From Mariniflexile sp. TRM1-10 (GTDB lineage Bacteria > Bacteroidota > Bacteroidia > Flavobacteriales > Flavobacteriaceae): DNA of 64,000 nucleotides. Positions 35,459-45,104 of the stretch are shown here, piece by piece; positions within the stretch are counted from its first letter, which is position 1; each line of letters begins with the position of its first letter. The stretch spans positions 781,501 to 845,500 of the forward strand of contig NZ_CP022985.1 in the NCBI RefSeq assembly GCF_003425985.1, read 5' to 3'. A program made the translations under genes and the position numbers. Under the pieces are notes generated by a model, which worked only from the letters and a program-made list of their open reading frames with translations, ran no database searches and had not been told where the DNA came from.

Positions 35459-35662
35459 ATGAAACTTCTTTTAATAACAATCGTTTTATTAGGATTAGGA
35501 ATTGCAGGAATTGCCATAAAAATTTGGGCTAAAAAAGACGGCAAATTTGCTGGTACATGTGCAAGCCAAAACCCCATGCTTAATAAAGATGGGGAAAGCT
35601 GTGGTTTTTGTGGAAAAACTCCAGACCAATTTAGCGATTGCAACGAACCTCAACATTCATAA
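35459..35662 (+). CDS. Small membrane-anchored cysteine-rich protein
   Basis: 67 residues from ATG 35459: a single N-terminal helix (LLLITIVLLGLGIAGIAI), a basic stop, then about 45 residues with four cysteines (GTCASQ, ESCGFCGK, FSDC). The C-x-x-C plus outer Cys pair suggests a small metal- or disulfide-stabilised knuckle. No family name is known to me. The gene starts a run with the glycosyltransferase (six bases later), the sigma factor and the Nramp-like transporter. Confidence 0.65.
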   Translation: MKLLLITIVLLGLGIAGIAIKIWAKKDGKFAGTCASQNPMLNKDGESCGFCGKTPDQFSDCNEPQHS

Positions 35663-35668
35663 TCTTTT

Positions 35669-36781
35669 ATGAATTTTATTGATTTTGTTTATTATGGCTT
35701 TATCGCTGTAGTTGCTATTCAAGTTGTTTATTATGTGTTTTTCTTCTCAAAGTTTGCCTTTATAAAACCTAAAAAGGAACCAACAAAAAAAATCCCTGTA
35801 TCGGTAATTATCTGTGCTAAAAACGAAGCCAAAAATCTTCAAAACTTTTTGCCTTCTGTTATTTCCCAAAGTTACCCAGATTTTGAAATTGTTTTAATTA
35901 ACGATGCTTCTACAGATGATACACTTGAGGTTATAGAAGCTTTTGCAGCTAACCATAGTAACATAAAAATTGTTGATGTTAAAAATATTGAAGCCTTCTG
36001 GGGAAATAAAAAATATGCATTAACACTTGGTATTAAAGCATCGAAAAACGATCATCTTCTGTTTACCGATGCCGATTGCAAACCCCTTTCAAAATATTGG
36101 ATACACGATATGTGTACACATTTTAATGACGAACAAACCATTGTTTTAGGCTATGGAGCTTATTCCAAAATTAAAAAATCATTTTTAAACAAACTTATCC
36201 GTTTTGAAACTTTAGTTACGGCGGTTCAGTATTTTTCGTTTGCAAAAGCAGGTATTCCGTATATGGGTGTTGGCCGTAATTTAGCCTATGCAAGAAAGGA
36301 GTTTTTTAATGCGAATGGTTTTATTAATCACATAAAACTGCGTTCGGGCGACGATGATTTATTTATAAACCAAATCGCAACCAAAAGCAATACAGCCATC
36401 TGTTTATCTGCAAATAGCTTTACCCAATCATTACCCAAAACAACCTTTAGCGACTGGATAAAACAAAAAAGAAGACATATTTCTACTGCAAAATTTTACA
36501 AATTAAGTCATAAAATTTTATTGGCGTTACTTTACATTTCACAATTACTTTTTTGGGTTCTTGCCCCCATTCTTCTTATTGCTCTATTTAAGTGGCAAAT
36601 TGTAATTGGCCTTATTTTAATAAAACTTACTCTACAATACACTATGTTTGGCATGTCGGCAAAAAAGTTGGAAGAGCAAGACCTAATAATTATGCTTCCT
36701 TTTTTAGAAGTTTTTTTAATTATAACACAATTAACTATCTTTATAAATAATCTTATCTCAAAACCTAATCATTGGAAGTAA
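35669..36781 (+). CDS. Family 2 membrane glycosyltransferase
   Basis: 370 residues. One N-terminal helix (about 5-25) precedes a GT-A catalytic domain: PVSVIICAKNEAKNLQNFLPS, the DDT motif in LINDASTDDT, FTDADCKPLS (DxD), a later RSGDDDLFIN acid, and a QKRRH motif typical of processive-like enzymes. Three C-terminal helices (about 280-365) follow. It resembles Bacteroidota enzymes that build surface glycolipids or hopanoid sugars; the donor and acceptor are not determinable. Its last codons overlap the following sigma factor gene by ten bases. Confidence 0.85.
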   Translation: MNFIDFVYYGFIAVVAIQVVYYVFFFSKFAFIKPKKEPTKKIPVSVIICAKNEAKNLQNFLPSVISQSYPDFEIVLINDASTDDTLEVIEAFAANHSNIKIVDVKNIEAFWGNKKYALTLGIKASKNDHLLFTDADCKPLSKYWIHDMCTHFNDEQTIVLGYGAYSKIKKSFLNKLIRFETLVTAVQYFSFAKAGIPYMGVGRNLAYARKEFFNANGFINHIKLRSGDDDLFINQIATKSNTAICLSANSFTQSLPKTTFSDWIKQKRRHISTAKFYKLSHKILLALLYISQLLFWVLAPILLIALFKWQIVIGLILIKLTLQYTMFGMSAKKLEEQDLIIMLPFLEVFLIITQLTIFINNLISKPNHWK

Positions 36782-37317
36782 ACGAAGCCATTAAACGTGC
36801 CAAGGAAAACGACCAAAAAGCATTTAATTTTTTATTGGATACCTTTTGGGATGATGTGTATGGTTTTCAATTAAAGCGTGTTCAAAATGAAAATGATGCC
36901 GAAGATATCACCATTCAAACATTTTCTAAAGCCTTTGATAGAATTGAAACCTACAACAGCAGTTTTAAGTTTAAAACTTGGCTAATTACCATTTCAAAAA
37001 ACATTCATATAGATTTATTACGGAAGGAAAAAAACTCTATTTCCCAGATTATATCTAATGATGACAAATCGGTATATCAAATTTTAGATGAATCCCCTTC
37101 TCCCGAAGATGAACTGATAACCGAGCAGCATTTAGCAAAATTACTACGCGACATAAAAAAATTAAAACCACATTATCAAGAAATTATAAACTTACGTTAC
37201 TTTCAAGAGCTGAGTTATAAAGAAATTTCAATCCAGCTTAAAGAACCCATAAATAATGTAAAAGTGAAGTTGTTGCGTGCTAAAAAATTATTGTCTGAAA
37301 TTATTCAGGAAAAATAG
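36772..37317 (+). CDS. ECF sigma factor without adjacent anti-sigma
   Basis: 181 residues from TTG 36772, inside the end of the glycosyltransferase gene. Region 2 is DDVYGFQLKRVQNENDAEDITIQTFSKAFDRIETYN and region 4 is LKPHYQEIINLRYFQELSYKEISIQLKEPINNVKVKLLRAKKLL. The next gene begins at the base after its stop (37318), so sigma, glycosyltransferase and transporter are coupled in translation. No anti-sigma gene is found on either side. Confidence 0.9.
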   Translation: MEVNEAIKRAKENDQKAFNFLLDTFWDDVYGFQLKRVQNENDAEDITIQTFSKAFDRIETYNSSFKFKTWLITISKNIHIDLLRKEKNSISQIISNDDKSVYQILDESPSPEDELITEQHLAKLLRDIKKLKPHYQEIINLRYFQELSYKEISIQLKEPINNVKVKLLRAKKLLSEIIQEK

Positions 37318-38562
37318 ATGATTACTAAACTTAAAAACCTTGGTCCTGGTCTATTGTTTGCTGGTGCAGCCATTGGCGTTTCGCACTTAGTACAATCAAC
37401 ACGTGCTGGTGCCGATTTTGGCTTAGGTCTATTATGGGCATTACTTTTAGTGAACGTATGTAAATACCCGTTTTTTCAATTTGGCCCGCGTTACGCAACT
37501 GCAACTGGTGAAAGCTTATTAGATGGGTATAATAAATTAGGAAAAAGTGTTTTGGTAATTTATTACATTCTTAATTTAGCCACCATGTTTACCATACAAA
37601 CTGCAGTAACCATTGTAACAGCCGGTTTAGCCTCTAGTCTTTTTGGTGATTTTGAAGCTTTTTCTATTGGAAACAAAACAATAAACAGCATTGAAATATG
37701 GACCGTTATCATACTTTTTATTTGTTTAATTATTTTAACGCTTGGTAAGTACAAACTTTTAGACAGGTTAATGAAAGTCATCATCATTACTTTAACCATT
37801 AGTACTATTTTAGCGGTAAGCATCGCATTATTAAATAACAACGCCCCCCTTTCTTTTCAACAGATATTGCCCACAAACACCATAGAAATAGGGTTTCTTA
37901 TAGCTTTTATGGGGTGGATGCCCGCACCTCTGGATGTTTCGGTATGGCAATCGATTTGGGCTATTGAAAAAAATGAGGAAACCAAACAATATTCACCTAA
38001 ATCGGCTTTATTTGATTTTAATATTGGTTATTTAGGCACCATACTTATAGGCATTGGATTTCTACTTTTAGGAACCTTAGTCATGTACCACAGCGGAGAA
38101 ACCTTTAGCAATTCAGCAAGTATATTTTCTGGTCAGCTAATAAACATGTATACACGAAGTCTTGGTAATTGGGCATATGTAATCATTGGTATAGCTGCTT
38201 TTACAACCATGTTTAGCACTACTTTAACAACTTTGGATGCGTCGCCAAGAGCCATGGCAAAAACAACCACCTTGCTATTTGAAAAATCCTCAAAGTTTAA
38301 TTACACATTTTGGATTGCTTTATTATCCATAGGAACGGTATTCGTTTTTCTGTTTTTCGCTTCCGAAATGGGTTTATTAATTAAGATAGCAACCATTTTA
38401 TCGTTCATTACCGCGCCCTTTTATGCCATCATAAATTATATCTTGATTTCCAGCAAACACACACCAAAAGAATGGCATCCATCAAAAAAACTACACCTAT
38501 TAAGTTTATTGGGTATTGCTTTTTTAATAGGATTTAGTGTATGGTATCTCATATCTTTATAA
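37318..38562 (+). CDS. Nramp-like membrane transporter lacking the canonical metal motif
   Basis: 414 residues with about eleven membrane helices and the Nramp framework at the start ([22 protein letters not shown]). In true Nramp proteins the first helix carries DPGN and helix 6 an MPH motif that hold Mn2+/Fe2+; here the aligned positions read GVSH and MPAPLD. The [33 protein letters not shown] stretch is conserved as in Nramp-related proteins. The substrate may differ from Mn2+/Fe2+. Confidence 0.85.
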   Translation: MITKLKNLGPGLLFAGAAIGVSHLVQSTRAGADFGLGLLWALLLVNVCKYPFFQFGPRYATATGESLLDGYNKLGKSVLVIYYILNLATMFTIQTAVTIVTAGLASSLFGDFEAFSIGNKTINSIEIWTVIILFICLIILTLGKYKLLDRLMKVIIITLTISTILAVSIALLNNNAPLSFQQILPTNTIEIGFLIAFMGWMPAPLDVSVWQSIWAIEKNEETKQYSPKSALFDFNIGYLGTILIGIGFLLLGTLVMYHSGETFSNSASIFSGQLINMYTRSLGNWAYVIIGIAAFTTMFSTTLTTLDASPRAMAKTTTLLFEKSSKFNYTFWIALLSIGTVFVFLFFASEMGLLIKIATILSFITAPFYAIINYILISSKHTPKEWHPSKKLHLLSLLGIAFLIGFSVWYLISL

Positions 38563-38585
38563 GATACTTTTAAAAGAATACTTTG

Positions 38586-38593
38586 TATCTTTG
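38586..38593 (+). promoter_or_regulatory. -7 element of lipA
   Basis: TATCTTTG lies 18 bases before ATG 38612. The predicted start site near 38600 is downstream of any longer start, which supports ATG 38612. Confidence 0.5.
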
Positions 38594-38611
38594 TGCTTTA
38601 TTTTTAAAGAC

Positions 38612-39493
38612 ATGGATTCAGAAACCGTTTCAAATATTTTACCGGAAGAACGTCAAGCTAAACCCAAATGGTTACGTGTAAAGCTTCCAACAGGAAAAAA
38701 ATACACCGAACTAAGGGGATTAGTAGATAAATACAAACTAAACACCATTTGCACCTCCGGTAGTTGCCCAAATATGGGTGAATGTTGGGGCGAAGGTACC
38801 GCAACCTTTATGATTTTAGGAAACGTTTGTACCCGTTCTTGTGGCTTTTGTGGTGTAAAAACTGGCAGACCAGAAACTGTAGATTGGGATGAACCCGAAA
38901 AAGTAGCGCGTTCTATAAAAATCATGAATATCAAACACGCCGTTTTAACTAGTGTTGATAGAGACGATTTAAAAGACATGGGAAGTATTATGTGGTCTGA
39001 AACTGTGAAAGCCGTAAGAAGAATGAATCCCGAAACCACTTTAGAAACACTTATCCCTGATTTTCAAGGCATTGAACAACATATTGATAGAATTATTGAT
39101 GTCGCTCCAGAAGTGGTATCCCACAATATAGAAACCGTTAGGCGCCTAACCCGTGAAGTACGTATTCAAGCGCAATATGATAGAAGTATGGGGGTTTTAA
39201 AATATCTAAAGCAACAAGGGCAACGACGCACAAAATCGGGCATTATGCTTGGTTTGGGTGAAACCCGCGAAGAAGTTATCCAAACGCTTCACGATTTAAA
39301 AGCGAATGATGTAGATGTGGTTACTATTGGACAATACCTGCAACCAAGTAAAAAACATTTGCCTGTAAAACAATTTATCAATCCAGATCAATTTAAAGAA
39401 TACGAAGAAATTGGTTTAGAATTAGGCTTTCGCCATGTAGAAAGTAGTGCGCTAGTGCGTTCTTCTTATAAAGCTCAAAAACACATTAATTAG
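38612..39493 (+). CDS. lipA: LipA, lipoyl synthase
   Basis: Radical-SAM enzyme inserting two sulfurs into octanoyl groups on lipoyl domains. From ATG 38612 it has 293 residues. The auxiliary cluster [13 protein letters not shown] and the radical-[11 protein letters not shown] are both present, followed by RDDLKDMGS and the C-terminal RSSYKAQ end that ligates the auxiliary cluster through Ser. The length is normal. Confidence 0.96.
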   Translation: MDSETVSNILPEERQAKPKWLRVKLPTGKKYTELRGLVDKYKLNTICTSGSCPNMGECWGEGTATFMILGNVCTRSCGFCGVKTGRPETVDWDEPEKVARSIKIMNIKHAVLTSVDRDDLKDMGSIMWSETVKAVRRMNPETTLETLIPDFQGIEQHIDRIIDVAPEVVSHNIETVRRLTREVRIQAQYDRSMGVLKYLKQQGQRRTKSGIMLGLGETREEVIQTLHDLKANDVDVVTIGQYLQPSKKHLPVKQFINPDQFKEYEEIGLELGFRHVESSALVRSSYKAQKHIN

Positions 39494-39495
39494 TT

Positions 39496-40512
39496 ATGAT
39501 TAATATAGCTATCAATGGATTTGGTAGAATAGGTAGGCGTGTTTTTAGACTACTTCAAGAGTATAAAGACATTCAAGTTGTCGCCATAAATGATTTAGCC
39601 GATGCTAGAACATTAAGCCATTTACTTAAGTACGATAGTGTTCATGGAGGTTTTAACGGTGTTGTTTCTCATGACCAAACCCATATTATTGTTAATAATA
39701 AAAAAGTGGTACTGTTAAATCACAATCATCCCAAAGACATTAATTGGAAACCTTTTAATGTCGATTTTGTTATTGAAGCCACCGGAAAGTTCAAAACAAA
39801 GTCCGATTTACAAAACCACATAAATAACGGTGCTGAAAGTGTTATTTTAAGTGTGCCGCCAATTGAAGACGCTATTAAAACTATTGTAATGGGCGTAAAC
39901 GATGAAAGTATTGATGGTACAGAAACCATTATTTCCAACGCTTCGTGTACCACTAACAATGCAGCGCCAATGATTGATGTTATAAATAAGCTTTGTGGCA
40001 TCAACCAAGCATACATTACCACAGTTCATTCCTATACCACAGACCAAAGTTTACACGACCAGCCTCATAGAGATTTACGTAGGTCTCGTGCCGCAAGTCA
40101 ATCCATAGTACCTACTACTACCGGAGCAGCAAAAGCCTTAACAAAAATATTCCCTGAACTATCTGATGTTATTGGAGGTTGTGGCATTAGAGTGCCTGTT
40201 ATAAACGGTTCTTTAACCGATATCACTTTTAATGTAAAAAAGAACGTATCTATAGAAACCATTAATAAGGCATTTAAAGAAGCAGCTGAAAATCAATATA
40301 AGGGTATTATAGAATACACAGAAGATCCTATCGTTTCTATTGACATTGTTGGTAATACACATTCCTGTATTTTCGACTCCGATATGACGTCGGTTATAGG
40401 AAATATGGTAAAAATAATAGGTTGGTACGATAACGAAACTGGCTATTCTAAAAGAATAATTGACTTAATGTGTAATTTATCGAAGAAAAAGAATGCTTTA
40501 TCGATAAAATAA
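39496..40512 (+). CDS. gap: Glyceraldehyde-3-phosphate dehydrogenase, type I
   Basis: 338 residues. NAD-binding INGFGRIGRRVFR at the start, NDL-type acidic residue after the second strand, catalytic Cys in SNASCTTNNAAP, the His of TTVHSYTTDQSLHDQPHRDLRRSRAA and the terminal WYDNETGYSKR are present. The segment VPVINGSLTDITF differs from the usual VPTPNVSVVDLT of glycolytic GapA. That difference is seen in second GAPDH paralogues, so this may be a secondary copy. It follows lipA by two bases. Confidence 0.9.
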   Translation: MINIAINGFGRIGRRVFRLLQEYKDIQVVAINDLADARTLSHLLKYDSVHGGFNGVVSHDQTHIIVNNKKVVLLNHNHPKDINWKPFNVDFVIEATGKFKTKSDLQNHINNGAESVILSVPPIEDAIKTIVMGVNDESIDGTETIISNASCTTNNAAPMIDVINKLCGINQAYITTVHSYTTDQSLHDQPHRDLRRSRAASQSIVPTTTGAAKALTKIFPELSDVIGGCGIRVPVINGSLTDITFNVKKNVSIETINKAFKEAAENQYKGIIEYTEDPIVSIDIVGNTHSCIFDSDMTSVIGNMVKIIGWYDNETGYSKRIIDLMCNLSKKKNALSIK

Positions 40513-40539
40513 TTATATTTGTCTGTAATATTAAATTAA

Positions 40540-42777
40540 ATGTTCCATATTAAAAACTACATTTATATTGCATTAATGCTTTTAAGCATGACGGTTTCAT
40601 CGCAAAAAAATATAAGTGATGATCCCGAGTTGCTCCAAAACAGCATTAACTACCACATTTCGCAATCTAAAACCGAGTTGGATGATTTCAACTACTTTAA
40701 AGCACAACAAAATCTTGATGAGGCTTTAATCTTAGCCAAACAGTCTGACAACAAAAAAAGTATTGGTATTATTTACGCCATTAAAGGCAGGCTTCAACTG
40801 AGTATAGATGAAAGTGATAAGGCTATAAAATCGCTTACAAAAGCCATCGAAGTTCAACGTCTTATAAACGACAACACAAACCTAGGGAATTCTTATAAAA
40901 TATTTGGCGATGTTTATGTTGCAAAAAAAGATTACAACCAAGCTTTAGATTACTACCGATCTGCAAAGTCAAAGTTTGAAGAAGAAGCATTAAACGCAGA
41001 ACTAGCAGATGTTCTTTTATGTGAAGGTAAAGCATATTTCAAGTTAAAAAACTATAAAAAAGCCAGAGATATTATAGAACAATCTTTAGCATTAGCCAAA
41101 AAAGACGATTTATTAAAAACACAAAGTGAAGCTTTAATTTCCCATAGTTTAGTTCATAACAAGTTAAACAACAACGAAAAGGCATTAACCTATGCTCTTG
41201 AAGGTGTTAAACTTGCAGCCAATAATAATTTTACAAGCATTCTTAATAATGGCTATTTGGCTTTAAGCGAGATTTATAATGACATACAGGATTATAAATC
41301 GTCAAGAGATTATTTAAGTGCCTATGTTAATCTTTCAGATTCCTTAACTAATTTAAAACGCACAAATTCTTCAAAAGATCAAGAAACACAATATCTTTTA
41401 AATGATGCTCTAGAGAAAAACAACGAAATGTTTCAAAAATTAGAGAAAGCGGAAGACGATAATAGTTTAAGCACCCTCATTTCAATTTTAAGTGTTGCCT
41501 TAATTACCATCTTATCTTTATTAACGCTGTCGCTTTACAAGAACAACAACATCAGGCTAAAAACAAATAATATGCTTCATAAAAAAAATGGAGAGCTTAT
41601 TATTGCCAAAGAAAAAGCAGAATTAGCATCAAAAACCAAAGCAAACTTTCTATCTACTGTAACGCATGAGTTAAGAACACCGCTATATGCCGTAACTGGA
41701 TTAAGCAATATGTTACTAGAAGAAAACCCCAAACCAGAACAAGTTCAGCATTTAAAATCGCTAAAATTTTCGGGTGATTACTTACTGACCTTTATTAACG
41801 ATATTCTTCAGATTAATAAAATTGAAGCCAATAAGGTAGACGTTGAGCCGGAACCGTTCAATCTAAAAAAGAAAATAAACAATATCATTTTAGCCTTAAA
41901 TAATTCGGCACAAGATAATAACGTTAATATTCATTTTGAATATGACAAAAATTTACCGGAAAACTTTATAGCCGACCAACTAAAAATATCTCAAATACTT
42001 ATCAATTTAATAGGAAACTCCATCAAGTTTACCAAAGACGGTGATATCTGGATTAGAATTTACAAAATTGGCGAGAAAGGCAAAACTTACACCTTACGTT
42101 TTGAAGTTGAAGATAATGGTATTGGTATAAGCCAAGAAAAACAAGACAATATGTTTGAAAGTTTTTCTCAAGGCTCTATTCAAATCAACAGAAAATATGG
42201 AGGTACAGGCTTAGGACTTTCCATAGTAAAAGGCTTAATAGATATTTTGAAAGGAAAAATATATGTAAAAAGTGAGCTTGAAAAAGGCACAACATTCTAT
42301 TTTGAAATCCCTTTAGAATACACCTCTATTGAAGAAGCCAAAGAAACCAAAGCAAAATATTTTAGTGGTAATACCAGTGATTTAGATTTAACAAATGTTA
42401 AGATCCTGGTGGTTGAAGATAACAAAATCAACCAAATGATTACCAAAAAGATTTTAACCAAGATGTCTCTTAAATGCGATATTGTAGATAATGGTGAAGA
42501 TGCCGTTGATATGATTAAAACCAATAAATACGATATTGTGTTAATGGATATACACATGCCTGGTATTAGCGGTATTGAAGCTACAAAAATTGTGCGATCG
42601 TTCGACAAAGAACAAATCATTTTTGCCTTAACCGCTGTTACCATTGAAGATAAAATGCACGAATTTGAAGAAGCTGGTTTTACAGATATTATTCCAAAAC
42701 CATTTAAACAAGAAGAGTTTGAGAAAAAACTTTACAATGCATTGGCTTCAAAAAGCAACAGTTCTACAACAACTTAA
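40540..42777 (+). CDS. Hybrid sensor histidine kinase with TPR sensor and receiver domain
   Basis: 745 residues. A signal peptide (about 1-22) precedes a TPR array of roughly six repeats (about 35-280) facing the periplasm, one membrane helix (about 308-330), then a HisKA domain with the phosphoaccepting His in THELRTP at residue 376. The HATPase domain has N, G1 and G2 boxes (LIGNSIKFT, EDNGIGI, GGTGLGLSI), and the receiver has the phosphorylated Asp in VLMDIHMPG at residue 670. There is no DNA-binding domain, so the output goes to another partner. The gene overlaps lpxK convergently by four bases. Confidence 0.92.
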   Translation: MFHIKNYIYIALMLLSMTVSSQKNISDDPELLQNSINYHISQSKTELDDFNYFKAQQNLDEALILAKQSDNKKSIGIIYAIKGRLQLSIDESDKAIKSLTKAIEVQRLINDNTNLGNSYKIFGDVYVAKKDYNQALDYYRSAKSKFEEEALNAELADVLLCEGKAYFKLKNYKKARDIIEQSLALAKKDDLLKTQSEALISHSLVHNKLNNNEKALTYALEGVKLAANNNFTSILNNGYLALSEIYNDIQDYKSSRDYLSAYVNLSDSLTNLKRTNSSKDQETQYLLNDALEKNNEMFQKLEKAEDDNSLSTLISILSVALITILSLLTLSLYKNNNIRLKTNNMLHKKNGELIIAKEKAELASKTKANFLSTVTHELRTPLYAVTGLSNMLLEENPKPEQVQHLKSLKFSGDYLLTFINDILQINKIEANKVDVEPEPFNLKKKINNIILALNNSAQDNNVNIHFEYDKNLPENFIADQLKISQILINLIGNSIKFTKDGDIWIRIYKIGEKGKTYTLRFEVEDNGIGISQEKQDNMFESFSQGSIQINRKYGGTGLGLSIVKGLIDILKGKIYVKSELEKGTTFYFEIPLEYTSIEEAKETKAKYFSGNTSDLDLTNVKILVVEDNKINQMITKKILTKMSLKCDIVDNGEDAVDMIKTNKYDIVLMDIHMPGISGIEATKIVRSFDKEQIIFALTAVTIEDKMHEFEEAGFTDIIPKPFKQEEFEKKLYNALASKSNSSTTT

Positions 42778-43778
42778 CAAGTAGCAAAATCTTTTATAAG
42801 CTTATTTAAAATAGGCGCGTTGCTTATTGTAACAGTAATGGGCAAATAAAACAATTTGTCTTTTAAAGTTTCATGTTGTTTTAATCGCATAAAGTCCTTT
42901 TCGGTAGTTAAAATAAGCTCTTTTTTCTCTAAAGCTAAAATATCCTGTTGCGTAAACTCATAGTGGTCTTTAAAGTTTAAATGCTCGAATTGCAACCCTT
43001 TTTTATTTAAAAATTCGACCAGCGGATTTGCATTCGCTATACCAGTTACCAAAGTAAAATTAGTTACAACATCCAAACTTTTTTTGCTTGCTGATGAAAT
43101 AATATCGTTTGAATAGTTTATTGAACTAAAAAAAACTTGCTGATACACTTCTGGAGCTATCTTCTTTAAAAAATCACTTTGTGCTTCGCTGCTAAAATTA
43201 TCAGGGCATTTGGTAACCACAATAATGTCTGCTCGCTTTGCACCACTTCGAGGCTCCCGTAAATTACCTGTTGGCAAAACATAATCAGAAAAATACGGAT
43301 TGCTATAAGTAGTAAGCAAAATATTCAACCCCGCTTTTACTTTTCTATGTTGAAAGGCATCATCTAATAAAATAACCTTTGGTGCATTATCAAGTTGTTT
43401 TAATTGTTTAATACCATGAGCTCTATCGGCATCAACAGCCACAAGAATATCATTTTTGAACTTATTATAAAATTGAAATGGCTCGTCTCCAATAGATTCT
43501 GCAGTAGAAAATTCATTTGCTAATTGAAACCCTTTTGTCCTTCGTTTATAACCTCTGCTTAACGTAGCAACTTTACAATCATCCTTCAACAAATCAATTA
43601 AATATTCAATCATGGGTGTTTTTCCCGTTCCACCAACGCTTAAATTCCCAACACATATCACAGGAAAACTATATGAAATCGATTTTTTTATGCCCAAATC
43701 ATACAACCTATTTCTTAAACTGGTTATCGCATAATATACAGGCACAAAAGGAAACGATATATTTCTAATTAATTTCAT
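42774..43778 (-). CDS. lpxK: LpxK, tetraacyldisaccharide 4'-kinase
   Basis: Inner-membrane-associated kinase that phosphorylates lipid A precursor at 4'. The 334 residues show one N-terminal hydrophobic helix region (about 5-20), the Walker A VGNLSVGGTGKTP near 42-54, SRGYKRRTKGF, and the DDAFQHRK motif with the catalytic residues. Its presence means the organism makes lipid A. The length fits the family. Confidence 0.95.
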   Translation of the reverse strand: MKLIRNISFPFVPVYYAITSLRNRLYDLGIKKSISYSFPVICVGNLSVGGTGKTPMIEYLIDLLKDDCKVATLSRGYKRRTKGFQLANEFSTAESIGDEPFQFYNKFKNDILVAVDADRAHGIKQLKQLDNAPKVILLDDAFQHRKVKAGLNILLTTYSNPYFSDYVLPTGNLREPRSGAKRADIIVVTKCPDNFSSEAQSDFLKKIAPEVYQQVFFSSINYSNDIISSASKKSLDVVTNFTLVTGIANANPLVEFLNKKGLQFEHLNFKDHYEFTQQDILALEKKELILTTEKDFMRLKQHETLKDKLFYLPITVTISNAPILNKLIKDFATC

Positions 43779-43955
43779 CAGTTTTTATCCATTTGTTTTT
43801 AATTGTCAGATGGAATACGCTTTATAATTATCTCCGTATGTGAATGTAGTTCTCATAGGTGTTTCATCTGTTTATATATTTATTCCTTTTCAAAGGCCAA
43901 ATACAACATCTAATATAATAAATCTTATACGCTACCAAATTTATAGTTAGAGATG

Positions 43956-43988
43956 TTTCATCTTAGCGAAAATAATATTTTATCTTTG
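43956..43988 (+). promoter_or_regulatory. Promoter of the Nif3-like gene
   Basis: TTTC (43956-43959), 21 bases, TATCTTTG (43981-43988). The expected start near 43995 excludes the longer frame from 43953 and supports ATG 44007. Confidence 0.55.
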
Positions 43989-44006
43989 ATACAAACAAAT
44001 TTATTC

Positions 44007-45101
44007 ATGATTGTTCAAGACGTCATTAATCATTTAGAAGAATTAGCACCTTTAGCTTACGCCGAAGATTTTGACAACGTAGGGCTTTTAGTTGGCAACA
44101 AAAACGCAAAAGTAACAGGTGTTCTGGTTACTTTAGATACACTTGAAGCTGTTGTAGATGAAGCCATCAACGAAAAGTGCAACCTTATTGTAAGCTTCCA
44201 CCCCATTATTTTTAAAGGCCTAAAAAAATTAACGGGCAAAAGCTATGTAGAACGTGTGGTTATGAAAGCCATAAAGCACGACATTGCCATTTACAGCATA
44301 CATACCGCTTTAGACAATACCATACAAGGTGTGAACGACATGATTTGCAACATATTAGGACTAACAAACAAACACATCCTTATTCCGCAAAACGAAACCA
44401 TCAAAAGATTAACCACTTACGTCCCAAAGAATGAAGCAGAACAACTTAGAACGGCTTTATTTAGTACTGGCGCAGGTGCAATTGGCAATTATTCTAACTG
44501 TAGTTTTAACGTAGAAGGCTACGGCACTTTTAAAGGCAATGAAAACACCAACCCCACAAAAGGCAACAAAGGCAGTTTACATACAGAAGCTGAAACAAAA
44601 ATTTCCATCACATTTCCTAAGCATTTAGAATCTCAAATAATTCAAACTTTATTTAAGGCCCATTCCTATGAAGAAGTAGCCTACGAGGTAACCACTTTAG
44701 AGAATAAAAATCAGCAAATTGGCATGGGAATGATTGGTGAATTAGATGATTCTATGGAAGAATTAGAGTTTTTATCCTTTTTAAAAGATAAAATGAACAC
44801 CAAATGCATTAGGCATTCATCATTTTTAAATAAAAAAATAAAAAAAATTGCTGTATTGGGTGGCTCTGGCAGTTTTGCCATAGAAGCCGCTAAAGCCGCT
44901 GGTGCTGACGCTTTTATAACTGCCGACCTAAAATATCACGACTTTTTTACTGCCGAAAACAGCATTCTTTTAGCCGATGTTGGACATTATGAAAGTGAGC
45001 AATTCACAAAAAATCTTTTAGTAGCATATCTTACAAAAAAAATTACTAATTTTGCAATCATTTTATCAAAGACAAATACAAATCCTGTTAAGTATTTTTA
45101 A
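44007..45101 (+). CDS. Nif3-like dinuclear metal-centre protein (GCH1-type fold)
   Basis: 364 residues from ATG 44007. Two Nif3 halves carry the metal ligands: SFHPIIFKGLKK and YSIHTALDNTIQGVNDM in the N-terminal half, DLKYHDFF and DVGHYESE near the C-terminus. Between them lies the family's inserted PII/CutA-like domain (about 130-240). Known structures are hexameric rings with two metal ions per subunit; cellular function is uncertain, though links to DNA/GTP metabolism have been proposed. It is followed after three bases by the coiled-coil protein gene, a pairing common in Bacteroidota. Confidence 0.9.
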   Translation: MIVQDVINHLEELAPLAYAEDFDNVGLLVGNKNAKVTGVLVTLDTLEAVVDEAINEKCNLIVSFHPIIFKGLKKLTGKSYVERVVMKAIKHDIAIYSIHTALDNTIQGVNDMICNILGLTNKHILIPQNETIKRLTTYVPKNEAEQLRTALFSTGAGAIGNYSNCSFNVEGYGTFKGNENTNPTKGNKGSLHTEAETKISITFPKHLESQIIQTLFKAHSYEEVAYEVTTLENKNQQIGMGMIGELDDSMEELEFLSFLKDKMNTKCIRHSSFLNKKIKKIAVLGGSGSFAIEAAKAAGADAFITADLKYHDFFTAENSILLADVGHYESEQFTKNLLVAYLTKKITNFAIILSKTNTNPVKYF

Positions 45102-45104
45102 AGT

